The notes under the pieces are model-generated. The model did no database searches and was not told where the DNA came from. It saw nothing but the letters and a program-made list of their open reading frames with translations. 64,000 nucleotides of DNA. Origin: Marinobacter oulmenensis (GTDB lineage Bacteria; Pseudomonadota; Gammaproteobacteria; Pseudomonadales; Oleiphilaceae). How positions within the stretch are numbered: the stretch's first letter is position 1; every line of letters begins with the position of its first letter. The stretch is taken from assembly GCF_014201735.1 (NCBI RefSeq), contig NZ_JACHFE010000001.1, positions 434,001 through 498,000 on the forward strand. Reading direction: 5' to 3'. Both the position numbers and the translations under genes were made by a program. Shown here piece by piece: positions 10,559 through 19,440 of this stretch.

Positions 10559-13500
10559 TGGTTCGTCGTCTGCTGCATTATCAACGTCTTCTGGGCATGG
10601 TGGTCACCATGCTCTGTCTGCTGGGCGTGGCGGCCTACAGCACCATGCCCCGGCAGGAAGATCCGTCGTTTCCGGATCGTGCCGGTCTGATCACTGCCCA
10701 TTATTCCGGGGCCAGCGCCGAGACAGTGGAGCGTCTGGTTCTGCGGCCGCTGGCGGAGGAGCTCCGCCAAGTAGAGGAAGTGGATTACAGCGAGGGCACC
10801 GCACGAACCGGTGTCGCTCTTGTCCGGATGCGCCTTCAGGACGATATCTACGACACCGATGCCGCCTGGGACCGGGTACGCCAGGCCATGGATCGGGCAC
10901 GTCTGGATTTCCCGGACGGTGTCGGCCAGATGACCCTTGATGACCGTGTCATCGACATTCCCGCCGTCGTGCTGGCGGTTGCCGGCTCGCCGTCGGTGGC
11001 AGAGCTCAGTGAGGTGGCTGAACGTCTCAAGCGCAACCTGTCGGATATCCCGGGGGTGTCGCGAATCGAACTGGAGGGTGATGCGGATGAGCAGATCACC
11101 CTGGCGCTGGATGACGCCGCCCTGTTCCGGCTGGGCGTGTCACCCCAACGGATTCTGGATACCCTGAGCCGCCGCAACCAGACCATCACCGGTGGCTTCG
11201 TGGTGGTGGATGGCCGGCGCCTGTCGGTGCTGCCCAACTCCGAATTTACGGACATGCAGGCCATCCGGGCCACCCCCATCGAATTGCCGGACGGTTCCCA
11301 GGTGCCCCTGTCGGCGGTGGCCGAGGTCTGGCGCGGGCCGGCGGAGCCACGTCAGCCGGAAACCTGGTACGACGGCGAGCGGGCGGTGCTTTTGTCCATC
11401 ATCATGGAAGAGGACACCACCGATGCCATCCGTTTTGGCCAGAGCGTGCGTGAGCGACTGACCGAAATCCGGCCGGATTTTGCGCCTTACGACATCCACG
11501 AAATGTTCTTCCAGCCCGACAAGGTGGCGGAACGCCTGAACAACCTGGCCTGGAGCCTGGTGCTGTCGGTTCTGATCATCGTCGCGGTGGTGTTTACGGG
11601 CATGGGTATCCGCATGGGGCTGCTGGTGGCGTCCATCCTGCCCATGGTGGCGCTGATCAGCGTGGGTCTGTATGACCTGGGCGGGGGCGTGCTGCACCAG
11701 ATCGCGGTGATCGGCATGGTGATTTCCCTGGGTATCCTGATCGACAATGCCATCGTCATCGTCGAGAACATTCAGGGCCACCTCGATGAAGGTATACGCC
11801 GGCTCGATGCCCTGCGCCGGGCAGTGTCGGAACTGGCCGGGCCACTGGGCGCCTCGACCGGTACCACCCTGGCCGCCTTCGCGCCCCTGCTGATGGCCAA
11901 GGGCGGTACGGCGGACTTCACCCGCGGCGTACCGGTGATGATCATGCTGACCCTGTCGGTCAGTTATCTGCTGGCGATCTCGGCAGTGCCGTTGCTGGCG
12001 GCCCGGTTCCTGAAACGCAGTGGCAGTGGCCACCGTGACCGCCTGATCGGCCTGGCCCGTTTTCTGGGACGGCTGGTGCAGCGTTACCCCGGTCGCCTGA
12101 TACTGGCCGGCCTGGTGCTGGTGGCCATCAGTGTGGGCATGACGCCGTTCATGGCCCAGCAGTTTTTCCCCAACGCCGACCGGCCACGGGTCATTGTCGA
12201 ACTGCACATGCCGGAGGGCACCGACCAGGCCCGGACCGGGCAGGCGGCCTCCGAGCTGGAGCACGCCCTGCGCCAGCGCCCGGACGTCCTGGATGTGCAC
12301 CGGTTCGTTGGCTTTTCCGGCCCGAGTTTCTACTACAACCTGCGGCGTTCTCCGGATGCGCCCAACCTGGCCCGGCTGGTGGTGCGCACGCCCACCCTTG
12401 AGGACACCACCGATCTGATGCACTGGATCCGTGAGCGGGTGGCCCGCAATCTGCCGGACCTGACCATTGATGTCGGCATTCTGGGGCAGGGCCCGGTACG
12501 CAAAGCGCCGGTAGAAGTGCGGGTGTTCAATGCCGACGATGCCCGGCGGGCCACGGCCGTGCGCCAGGTCTACAGGCTGCTTCGGTCGGCCCCGGGCACC
12601 GTGGACGTACGCCACGACCTGGACATCGGCGTGCCCGGTATTGCCATTAACGTGGACGATGCCACCGCTGCCCGCTACGGCCTGACCCGGGCGGATGTGG
12701 CCAACAGCCTGTACGGGCAGAGCTTCGGGGCCGTGGCGGAGCGTTTCCGCCAGGGCGATGATCCGGTTCCCATCGTCCTGCGCTCCCGGGAAGGCACGTC
12801 ACTGGCTCTGGACCGGTTGTTGTCCGTTAATATCTACAACGCTCAGGGCGATGCCATCCCTCTGTCCGCTGTCGCCACGGTGGAGACCGAATGGCAGCCG
12901 GCGGTGCGTTACCTTCGCAACGAGGCGCCGGTCAATTCGGTGCTGGCCAACCTGGAAGTCGGATTCAGTTTCAGTCAGGCGCTGGATGGCCTGCGTGCCG
13001 GGCTGGCGGAGCAACCCTTGCCTCCGGGGACACGGCTGGAAATGGGCGGTGATGCCGAGGGTTCCAGTGATGCCAATACCGCCCTGCTGAAGTCCGCGCC
13101 CATTGGCATACTGCTGCTTCTGTTCTTCCTGCTGATCCAGTTCAATTCCTTCCGGCGGGTGGGCATCATCCTGCTCACCGTGCCCCTGTCGGCGGTGGGG
13201 ATCTTCCCGGGACTGGTGTTGTCCGGTTCGCCGTTTGGTTTCCAGTCGCTGCTCGGGGTTATCGCCCTGGTGGGGATCGTGGTCAACAATGCCATTGTTC
13301 TGCTGGATGTCATGGATCGGGAACTGGCGCGGGGCAGGGATATCCATGGCGCGGTCCGGACGGCCGTGGAGCGCCGGACCCGGCCAATCCTGCTGACCAC
13401 CGCGACCACAGTGGCGGGGCTGTTGCCGCTGGCGTTTTCCAGCTCCACCCTGTGGCCGCCCATGGCCTGGGCGATCATCTCCGGTCTGCTGGCATCCACC

Positions 13501-13584
13501 GTGCTGACCCTGCTGGTGGTGCCGTCTGTGTGTGCGAAAGTGCTCAGGGCGCCGGTGCCCGAGCCGGAGAATGCGCCGGCCTGA
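10558..13584 (+). CDS. RND-family multidrug/solvent efflux transporter
   Basis: Inner-membrane proton-driven pump of 1008 residues, the usual size. It has an N-terminal membrane helix, two large periplasmic loops, and two blocks of membrane helices at about 330-520 and 850-1000. The proton-relay region reads ILIDNAIVIVEN with Asp396 followed by Asn, where AcrB has a pair of Asp. This DN form occurs in other RND pumps. It is coupled to the adaptor by TGATG and probably repressed by the divergent TetR protein. Its last 41 bases overlap the convergent astE. Substrate cannot be assigned from sequence. Confidence 0.92.
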   Translation: MVRRLLHYQRLLGMVVTMLCLLGVAAYSTMPRQEDPSFPDRAGLITAHYSGASAETVERLVLRPLAEELRQVEEVDYSEGTARTGVALVRMRLQDDIYDTDAAWDRVRQAMDRARLDFPDGVGQMTLDDRVIDIPAVVLAVAGSPSVAELSEVAERLKRNLSDIPGVSRIELEGDADEQITLALDDAALFRLGVSPQRILDTLSRRNQTITGGFVVVDGRRLSVLPNSEFTDMQAIRATPIELPDGSQVPLSAVAEVWRGPAEPRQPETWYDGERAVLLSIIMEEDTTDAIRFGQSVRERLTEIRPDFAPYDIHEMFFQPDKVAERLNNLAWSLVLSVLIIVAVVFTGMGIRMGLLVASILPMVALISVGLYDLGGGVLHQIAVIGMVISLGILIDNAIVIVENIQGHLDEGIRRLDALRRAVSELAGPLGASTGTTLAAFAPLLMAKGGTADFTRGVPVMIMLTLSVSYLLAISAVPLLAARFLKRSGSGHRDRLIGLARFLGRLVQRYPGRLILAGLVLVAISVGMTPFMAQQFFPNADRPRVIVELHMPEGTDQARTGQAASELEHALRQRPDVLDVHRFVGFSGPSFYYNLRRSPDAPNLARLVVRTPTLEDTTDLMHWIRERVARNLPDLTIDVGILGQGPVRKAPVEVRVFNADDARRATAVRQVYRLLRSAPGTVDVRHDLDIGVPGIAINVDDATAARYGLTRADVANSLYGQSFGAVAERFRQGDDPVPIVLRSREGTSLALDRLLSVNIYNAQGDAIPLSAVATVETEWQPAVRYLRNEAPVNSVLANLEVGFSFSQALDGLRAGLAEQPLPPGTRLEMGGDAEGSSDANTALLKSAPIGILLLLFFLLIQFNSFRRVGIILLTVPLSAVGIFPGLVLSGSPFGFQSLLGVIALVGIVVNNAIVLLDVMDRELARGRDIHGAVRTAVERRTRPILLTTATTVAGLLPLAFSSSTLWPPMAWAIISGLLASTVLTLLVVPSVCAKVLRAPVPEPENAPA

Positions 13585-14608
13585 CCAGCAGGCCGACCCG
13601 GTGCCCGACCGGCACCTCCCGGTTCGGGAAGACAATGGCCTCCGGCACGCTGCCGACCTGGTAGCGTGTCTGGTCATCCTCCCAGATGACCGTACCCGGT
13701 GAATACTCGGTGAAATTGGCAACATCGTCGGGGATGTGGAAGCGGAACCCGTCGCCGGTGTTCAGAATTTCATGCACCACCTCAAACACGGTGAGCTGCC
13801 CGGTGGCGTGGTCGCATCCGGGCGCGATCTGCCCCTGAAATCGCCGGCGCAGGGCCTGCTTAATGCTACCGAAGCGGCTCAGGTCATTCTGGCCGAACGG
13901 CCGCACCTTGCCCAGCTCGATGGTGAAGCTCTCGGCGTTCAGCTCACTGGCGGAAAAGGCCGAGAACACCGTTGATTCCTTGTGCTGTAACAGCAGCGTT
14001 TCCACCTCGGCTTCCAGCAGGAAGTCGCACTGTTCCCGGGGCGGCGCTGAACGGCCTTCCAGGTAGGGATACAGGGCGAAGCGTTCGCGCCGGGATGGCC
14101 GGATGGCGGTGTGCAGATCGTAATGGCTCAGGGCCAGTTCCGGGTAGGTGTCCGCGAAAGCCCGGCAGACGCCTTCGAGCAAGCGGGCCCGGTCGGCTTC
14201 CGGCTCACCCCGGTACTCCTTGCGTCCATGGGCGCCGTTGAATAACCGATTCAGATTGACGCCGGTGAAGCGCTCGCCGGCAACCATGGCCGGTGGGTTG
14301 CCCAGGATCAGCAGGAGCGGGCAGCCCGGTGACCAGCGCCCCTCAAGCAGCTCTGACACCAGACCGTTGAGCACTTCAATGGGCGCCGTCTCGTTACCGT
14401 GGATGCCCGCCGAGACCATCAGGGCCTCCCGGTGCCGGTTGTCGGCGAGGTCGGGCGGTGTGATCCACAGAACGCCGAGGGCTTTGCGCAGGATTCGGGT
14501 GCCGTCGTGCAGCACCATGCTGGTTTCCGGGCATTCCTGGCCGGCGCAGGCGAGGGTATGGGCCAGCCAGTCGCTGTGGGTGTCAAAGAGTGGTCTGGAT
14601 GTATTCAT
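13544..14608 (-). CDS. astE: Succinylglutamate desuccinylase
   Basis: Zinc hydrolase that finishes the AST pathway by releasing glutamate and succinate. I choose the ATG at 14608 (354 residues, MNTSRPLFDTHSDWLAHTL), with GGGGA upstream. The reading frame stays open to 14707 but that extension runs into a repeat. The family zinc motif GIHGNETAPIE (His and Glu ligands) is present, with the later histidine in SHYDLHTA and the catalytic Glu in FTIELGKVRPFG. Its 3' end overlaps the RND gene by 41 bases on the opposite strand. It lies downstream of the ABC importer 14787-17865 on the same strand and may be read from that operon. Confidence 0.94.
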   Translation of the reverse strand: MNTSRPLFDTHSDWLAHTLACAGQECPETSMVLHDGTRILRKALGVLWITPPDLADNRHREALMVSAGIHGNETAPIEVLNGLVSELLEGRWSPGCPLLLILGNPPAMVAGERFTGVNLNRLFNGAHGRKEYRGEPEADRARLLEGVCRAFADTYPELALSHYDLHTAIRPSRRERFALYPYLEGRSAPPREQCDFLLEAEVETLLLQHKESTVFSAFSASELNAESFTIELGKVRPFGQNDLSRFGSIKQALRRRFQGQIAPGCDHATGQLTVFEVVHEILNTGDGFRFHIPDDVANFTEYSPGTVIWEDDQTRYQVGSVPEAIVFPNREVPVGHRVGLLVRPAHSPARAPAP

Positions 14609-14661
14609 GGCTTCCCCGGGATGTACAGCGATCGGTGCCTGAGCAGATAGCAGACCTCGGG

Positions 14662-14769
14662 CAGTCGGCAGGGTCCGGCATCCGGGAACCGCTACGAGCA
14701 CGTCCATGTGCGCTTCTCTCAGGCCGTCCCTGGCCTTCGAGATTCCCGGATGCCGGACCCTGCCGACTG
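14662..14769. repeat. Long inverted repeat with nested hairpins
   Basis: Perfect 27-bp arms at 14662-14688 and 14743-14769 around a 54-base interior. Inside are two shorter stem-loops, GCAC...GTGC and GGCC...GGCC. Read on the minus strand they present CATGGAC and CAGGGAC in their loops. The whole unit fits the gap between astE and the ABC permease. It shares its design with the repeat at 55348-55437. It could terminate or process the transporter mRNA, or be a copy of a mobile intergenic repeat. Confidence 0.8.
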
Positions 14770-14786
14770 AGTGCTATCCCTGAAGA

Positions 14787-15509
14787 TCAGGAACTGACCG
14801 GCTTCTGATGCCGCAACAGGTGATTTTCCAGCTTCCGGAAGGCGAACACCAGCATGAAGGTCAGGGCCATGTAGCACAGGGCCACAAAGATGAAGGCATC
14901 AAAGGGTGCATAAAACCGGGAGTAGATGTTCCGGGCTGCCCCGGTGAGGTCCACGATGGTGACCACGCTGGCGATGGCGCTGGCATGGAGCATGAAGATC
15001 ACTTCGTTGGAATAGGCCTGCACCGCGCGGCGGGCGGCACTGGGCAGTACGATCCGGCGCAGTCTCAGGAACCAGTTCATGCCGTAGGCTTTGGCGGCTT
15101 CGATCTCCCCGTAGGGGGTGGCGGCTATGGCGCCACGGATAATTTCGGTGGTGTAGGCCGCCGTGTTCAGGGTAAAGGCCAGAAGCGCCGGGTACAGGGG
15201 CTCCTTGAAGATGTCCCACCAGAAGGTGTCCTGAATGCCGGGGATCTGGGCGACGCCGTAGTAGATGATGTAAAGCTGGATCAGCAGGGGCGTGCCCCGG
15301 AACAGGTAGGTGTAGAGCCAGACCGGGCCGGACACGAATGGATTGCGCACGGTGCGCAGGATGGCCAGGGGCACAGCGACCAGCAGGCCGATGACCAGTG
15401 ACAGGAATACCAGATGCACGGTGGTCACCAGGCCATCCCAGTATTCCATGAGGGTCATGGCGGTGAAGATGTCGTTCTGGTTCAGCCATTGGGCGATAAA
15501 GTCGGGCAT
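14787..15509 (-). CDS. aotM: Polar amino acid ABC transporter permease (HisM/AotM type)
   Basis: Inner-membrane permease of 240 residues with about five membrane segments. It carries the EAA loop typical of HisMQ proteins (EIEAAKAYGMNWFLRLRRIVLP), which docks on the ATPase. FRGTPLLIQLYIIYYG is typical of the arginine/ornithine/histidine branch. It follows the second permease by 3 bases. Given the flanking ast genes, arginine or ornithine is the likely substrate, but lysine or histidine cannot be excluded. Confidence 0.88.
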   Translation of the reverse strand: MPDFIAQWLNQNDIFTAMTLMEYWDGLVTTVHLVFLSLVIGLLVAVPLAILRTVRNPFVSGPVWLYTYLFRGTPLLIQLYIIYYGVAQIPGIQDTFWWDIFKEPLYPALLAFTLNTAAYTTEIIRGAIAATPYGEIEAAKAYGMNWFLRLRRIVLPSAARRAVQAYSNEVIFMLHASAIASVVTIVDLTGAARNIYSRFYAPFDAFIFVALCYMALTFMLVFAFRKLENHLLRHQKPVSS

Positions 15510-15512
15510 GCC

Positions 15513-16217
15513 TTATCCTCCCTGCACCACGCCGACATTGGCGCGTTTGTCGAGCCATTTGATGAACAGCTCGGTGACCGCGGTCAGGGCCAGGTACACG
15601 GCCGCCACCGGGATAAAGAAGTGGAAGGGCATGCGTTCGGCCTTGGCGGCCTCCTCGGCAACCCGAACCATGTCGGTCAGGCCGATAATGGACACCAGGG
15701 CGGTGGTTTTCAGCAGCACCTGCCAGTTGTTGCCCACCCCGGGCAGGGCATGGCGCAGCATCTGTGGCACCATGATCCGGCGGAAAGTGTGCCAGCGGCT
15801 GAACCCGTAGGCCCGGGCGGCTTCAATCTGGCCACTCTCTACGGCCAGGAAGGCGCCCCGGAAGGTTTCCGTCATATAGGCGCCGAAAATCAGCCCGATC
15901 GTGACCACGCCGGAGATGAACGGATCGAACTGGAAGAAAAACTCGATTTCGTGGTTGTACCACAGATAGTCGGAGAGTGTGTTCACCATTACCTGCCCGC
16001 CGTAGTAGAACAGCAGCATCATCACCAGGTCGGGAACACCTCGGATCAGGGTTGTGTACGTGGCCGCCACGCCGTGGGCGAAGCGGTTTCCGGAGAGCTT
16101 CGCGCTGGCTCCGAGCAGGCCCAGTGTGATGGACAGGGCCAGTGACAGAAAGGCAAGCTCAACGGTGACCACTGCCCCCTCTGCGAGAGCCGGGCCGTAG
16201 CCTTTAAGGTCGATCAT
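15513..16217 (-). CDS. aotQ: Polar amino acid ABC transporter permease (HisQ/AotQ type)
   Basis: Second membrane subunit, 234 residues, forming the heterodimer with the 14787-15509 product. The EAA loop is QIEAARAYGFSRWHTFRRIMVP. TLIRGVPDLVMMLLFYYGGQ marks the HisQ side. It starts 49 bases after the binding-protein stop and lies in the same minus-strand operon. Confidence 0.88.
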   Translation of the reverse strand: MIDLKGYGPALAEGAVVTVELAFLSLALSITLGLLGASAKLSGNRFAHGVAATYTTLIRGVPDLVMMLLFYYGGQVMVNTLSDYLWYNHEIEFFFQFDPFISGVVTIGLIFGAYMTETFRGAFLAVESGQIEAARAYGFSRWHTFRRIMVPQMLRHALPGVGNNWQVLLKTTALVSIIGLTDMVRVAEEAAKAERMPFHFFIPVAAVYLALTAVTELFIKWLDKRANVGVVQGG

Positions 16218-16265
16218 GGAATTATCCGGTCATCAGGGGGTGGCCGAAGCCACCCCGCTGGCTTC

Positions 16266-17018
16266 TTACATCTTGATGTCGTAGCTGAAGTACTTCTGCA
16301 TGATGGCGTCGTAGGTGCCATCTTCCTTCAGGGTGGCAAGGGCTTCGTTGACTTCCTCGGCCAGGTCGGCATCACGCTTGCGCATGGCAACGCCAACGCC
16401 CTGTCCCAGTTTGACTGGCTCACCGGCTTCCTTGAAACCATCCTTGTTCAGAATGGTCTGTTCGCCTACCGGGTAGTCCACGAAGACCACATCCAGACGC
16501 TCGCCTTCCAGGTCCAGCGCCATGTCCTCGGCCGTGGTGTAGCGCTTGATGGTCACAACGCCGCCCATGTTTTCGGTTACGAAGGTATCCATGGTGGTGC
16601 CGCGCTGAACGCCAACGGTTTTACCTTCCATGGCGTCCATGTCGGTCACGTCGGTGTCGAAGCTGTCATGGGCGAACCAGCCACCCGGTGTGATGTAGTA
16701 CGGCTCAGAGAACAGTACGCGCTCGGCACGCTCGGGCGTAATGGACATGGAAGACATGATCAGATCGAATTTCCGGGCCAGCAGGCCGGGGATCATGCCG
16801 TCCCACGCCTGGATGACAAATTCGCAGTTGGCTTCCATTTCCTCGCACATGGCATCGGCCAGCTCCACTTCGAAGCCGGTGAGTTCGCCGTTGTCGTCCT
16901 TGTATTCGAACGGTGCGTAGGGAACGTCAAATGCAATCCGCAGGTTCTGGTCCTGGGCCTGGGCGCCACCGGCGGCCATGGTCAGGGCGATACTGGCTGC
17001 TGCAAACAGTTTTTTCAT
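16266..17018 (-). CDS. aotJ: Periplasmic basic amino acid-binding protein (AotJ/ArgT/HisJ type)
   Basis: Solute-binding protein of the importer, 250 residues, with signal peptide MKKLFAAASIALTMAAGGAQA. The mature part begins with NLRIAFDVPYAPFEYKDDNG, the hallmark of bacterial extracellular solute-binding family 3. GFEVELADAMCEEM and the paired cysteines match ArgT/HisJ/AotJ. Family members bind arginine, ornithine, lysine or histidine. The neighbours favour arginine/ornithine. Confidence 0.9.
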   Translation of the reverse strand: MKKLFAAASIALTMAAGGAQAQDQNLRIAFDVPYAPFEYKDDNGELTGFEVELADAMCEEMEANCEFVIQAWDGMIPGLLARKFDLIMSSMSITPERAERVLFSEPYYITPGGWFAHDSFDTDVTDMDAMEGKTVGVQRGTTMDTFVTENMGGVVTIKRYTTAEDMALDLEGERLDVVFVDYPVGEQTILNKDGFKEAGEPVKLGQGVGVAMRKRDADLAEEVNEALATLKEDGTYDAIMQKYFSYDIKM

Positions 17019-17094
17019 GCGTCACTTCTCCGGTCATTTGCCTTGATGGCTTTGTTTCTTATCGAAGTTTCCGGCTTCAAGATAGCACCGGTTT

Positions 17095-17865
17095 TCAGAA
17101 CTTGGGAGCAAGAAACTGCTTCATTCGTTCAGAATCGGGGTTGTTGAACACCTTATCCGGGGTTCCCTGCTCCTCGATCACGCCCTGATGCAAGAACAGG
17201 ACCTGAGTAGACACATCCCTTGCAAAAGCCATTTCGTGGGTCACCACGATCATGGTGCGGCCTTCCTCGGCCAGGCTCTGCATGACTTTCAGTACCTCGC
17301 CCACCAGTTCCGGATCAAGTGCCGAGGTGGGTTCGTCAAACAGCATCACTTCTGGCTCCATGGCCAGGGCCCGGGCGATCGCGGCCCGTTGCTGCTGGCC
17401 GCCCGACATCTGGGCCGGGTAGTAGTCCTTGCGTTCGTAGATACCCACCTTGTGGAGGTAGGCCTCCGCCCGCTCGATGGCTTCCTTTTTGGGCACCTTC
17501 AGGACGTGTACCGGAGCTTCGATGATGTTTTCCAGAACGGTCATGTGGGACCAGAGGTTGAAACTCTGGAACACCATCGAAAGCCGGCTGCGAATCAGTT
17601 CAACCTGCCGGTTGTCGGCAGGAATGCGCTCGCCTTTGCGGTTCTCGGTGAACCGGATCGGGTCACCGTGCACAATAATGTCGCCGGCGGTGGGAGTTTC
17701 CAGCAGATTGATGCAGCGCAGGAAGGTGCTCTTGCCAGAGCCGGAACTGCCGATCAGCGAAACCACATCCCCCTTGCGTGTCTCCAGCGAGATGCCCTTG
17801 AGCACTTCAAGCTGGTCGAAGGTTTTGTGGATGTCCCTGCAGATCAGGGGCGCGGGCTCCGCCAT
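17095..17865 (-). CDS. aotP: Polar amino acid ABC transporter ATP-binding protein (HisP/AotP type)
   Basis: 256 residues from the ATG at 17865, chosen because AGGAGT lies just upstream; the frame stays open to 17889. Walker [10 protein letters not shown], signature [15 protein letters not shown], Walker [13 protein letters not shown] and the H-loop [11 protein letters not shown] are all intact. It is the first gene of the importer operon (ATPase, binding protein, two permeases), followed by the inverted repeat and astE. The operon is read away from the glc genes. Confidence 0.93.
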   Translation of the reverse strand: MAEPAPLICRDIHKTFDQLEVLKGISLETRKGDVVSLIGSSGSGKSTFLRCINLLETPTAGDIIVHGDPIRFTENRKGERIPADNRQVELIRSRLSMVFQSFNLWSHMTVLENIIEAPVHVLKVPKKEAIERAEAYLHKVGIYERKDYYPAQMSGGQQQRAAIARALAMEPEVMLFDEPTSALDPELVGEVLKVMQSLAEEGRTMIVVTHEMAFARDVSTQVLFLHQGVIEEQGTPDKVFNNPDSERMKQFLAPKF

Positions 17866-18012
17866 GGTTGACTCCTGGCTATTGTTCAAAGGCGCATGTT
17901 TTACGGACTGTCGTCACGGAAATCAATACCGAGTTGCTATATTACGGCAAGATCGGGGCCAAAAACCCCGCCCGTCATTCTGGCTTAATTACTGATCAAC
18001 GCAAGTGTTGCG

Positions 18013-18777
18013 CTATTGCCGCTCTTCGGTGTCGGTCATCAGGTTTTCCAGTTCCTCCGGCGCGGGTACCCGAAGCAGTTGTTCCCCCTGTTTTTCCATC
18101 TCCAGCAGTGTCTGGCGGACAAACCGGACGTGCGCTGTCGCCACCTTTCGGGCCTGTTCGGGTTTGGCAGCCATGATGGCTTCGTATAACTGGCGATGAT
18201 GCCGGGTGATGCGGCTGCGCATCTCCTCCCGTGGGTTCAGGTTCGATACGGATGCCTGCACGGTCAGCAGCATCATGTTTTTCAGACCGCTGAGTACATG
18301 CACCAGCACCGGGTTGTGGGAGGCCTCAACAATGGCCTGGTGGAAGCCGTGATCCGGCCGGGCGTTGCTCAGCGGATCGGTCTGCTCCAGCGCCTGATAG
18401 GCCTGGGTCAGGCGGTGCCGGTCCAGGTTGGTGGCCCGCTGGGCGGCGAGAAACGCTGCCTGGCCCTCCAGTTGCTCACGTACTTCGAGCAGGTCGAACA
18501 GGGTGCGGGAATGGCCCTGGTAGAGATACATCAGCGGGCTGTCAGAGCGGCGATTGTCGGAATCCGGGACAATGCTGGCCACAAAGGAGCCCTTGCCATG
18601 GTGTGTTTCGACGACGCCGCGGGCCTGGAGTTCGTGCAGGGCTTCCCGGACCACGGAGCGGGAAACCTGGAGTCGGGCCGACAGCTGGCGTTCGGAGGGC
18701 ATCTTCTGCCCGGGGGCCAGTCCGCCTTCGAGAATCAGATGTTCAAGCCGGTAGGAGATGTCTCTGGATATGCCCAT
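18013..18777 (-). CDS. glcC: GntR/FadR-family regulator of glycolate genes
   Basis: 254 residues. The N-terminal winged helix-turn-helix (about 1-70, MPSERQLSARLQVSRSVVREALHELQARG) and the C-terminal all-helical FCD ligand domain place it in the FadR subgroup with GlcC, LldR and PdhR. Divergence from glcGDEF makes GlcC the natural call; glycolate is the expected effector. A perfect CTGGTCTGACCAG palindrome lies 6 bases before its start codon and an identical copy lies before glcG. This suggests autoregulation plus control of the catabolic operon. Confidence 0.88.
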   Translation of the reverse strand: MGISRDISYRLEHLILEGGLAPGQKMPSERQLSARLQVSRSVVREALHELQARGVVETHHGKGSFVASIVPDSDNRRSDSPLMYLYQGHSRTLFDLLEVREQLEGQAAFLAAQRATNLDRHRLTQAYQALEQTDPLSNARPDHGFHQAIVEASHNPVLVHVLSGLKNMMLLTVQASVSNLNPREEMRSRITRHHRQLYEAIMAAKPEQARKVATAHVRFVRQTLLEMEKQGEQLLRVPAPEELENLMTDTEERQ

Positions 18778-18783
18778 GTCTTG

Positions 18784-18796
18784 CTGGTCTGACCAG
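18784..18796. promoter_or_regulatory. GlcC operator, regulator-proximal copy
   Basis: CTGGTC-T-GACCAG, a perfect palindrome of the TGGTnnnACCA type used by FadR/GlcC/PdhR/LldR regulators. It overlaps the ribosome-binding region of glcC. Confidence 0.75.
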
Positions 18797-18897
18797 TTTT
18801 GGTGTTTTCCGGTAGTTTAGGCGATAACTCCGGGTGACCACAAACTGCCCGGCAGGCGGTGGCTTAGCGGAAGTCAGGGTAGAGCCCGGCGAACAAA

Positions 18898-18910
18898 CTG
18901 GTCTGACCAG
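18898..18910. promoter_or_regulatory. GlcC operator, operon-proximal copy
   Basis: The same 13 bases, CTGGTCTGACCAG, repeated exactly 114 bases downstream of the first copy and about 90 bases before the glcG start. Confidence 0.78.
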
Positions 18911-18999
18911 TGGCAAAAATTATGGACGTGCGGAGCGAATACAAAGACCATCTGCGGTACGTCGTGGTAACCAAACCGAAAACAAAAGAGGTACCGACC

Positions 19000-19425
19000 A
19001 TGCTGACCTTCAAGCGGCTTTCCATAGAAGACGCACGACTGCTGATTGCCGGGGCTGCGGAAAAAGCCCGGGACATCGGGGTTCCCATGTGCATCGCCAT
19101 TGTCGACGAATCCGGCAACCTGATTGCGTTCGAGCGTATGGACGGTGGCAAAACCAGCAGTGTCCTCATTGCCCAGGACAAAGCCTATACCGCCGCTGCC
19201 GCCCGCAAGGCGACCCACGAATACAATGCGGCGAATGTGCCGGGCAGTCTGGCGTTTGGCATCCACACCGAAGCGGGCGGACGCATCAGTTCCGTTGGCG
19301 GCGGCCTGCCGGTCATCGTCGATGGCGAGGTGGTGGGCGGCATCGGGCTGAGTTCCGGCACCCCCCAGCAGGACATGGATTGCGCCCAGGCCGGAATCGA
19401 TTACTTTCAAGGCAAACGCCAATAA
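19000..19425 (+). CDS. glcG: GlcG/HbpS-like protein of the glycolate operon
   Basis: 141 residues from the ATG at 19000, chosen because AAGAGGT lies 8-9 bases upstream; the open frame back to 18910 begins inside the operator. The protein belongs to the GlcG/HbpS (DUF336) family, with the conserved PMCIAIVDESGNLIAFERMDG and the GGLPVIVDGEVVGGIGLSSG ending. The role of GlcG in glycolate use is not settled. HbpS relatives bind haem. It is the first gene of the glc operon, 15 bases before glcD. Confidence 0.9.
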   Translation: MLTFKRLSIEDARLLIAGAAEKARDIGVPMCIAIVDESGNLIAFERMDGGKTSSVLIAQDKAYTAAAARKATHEYNAANVPGSLAFGIHTEAGGRISSVGGGLPVIVDGEVVGGIGLSSGTPQQDMDCAQAGIDYFQGKRQ

Positions 19426-19440
19426 TTACCCGAGAATGTC

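Noticed and set aside
11140..12615. 491-codon open frame on the minus strand
   Set aside because: Fully antisense to the RND pump gene; His/Gln/Arg-rich translation typical of the shadow frame of a high-G+C gene.
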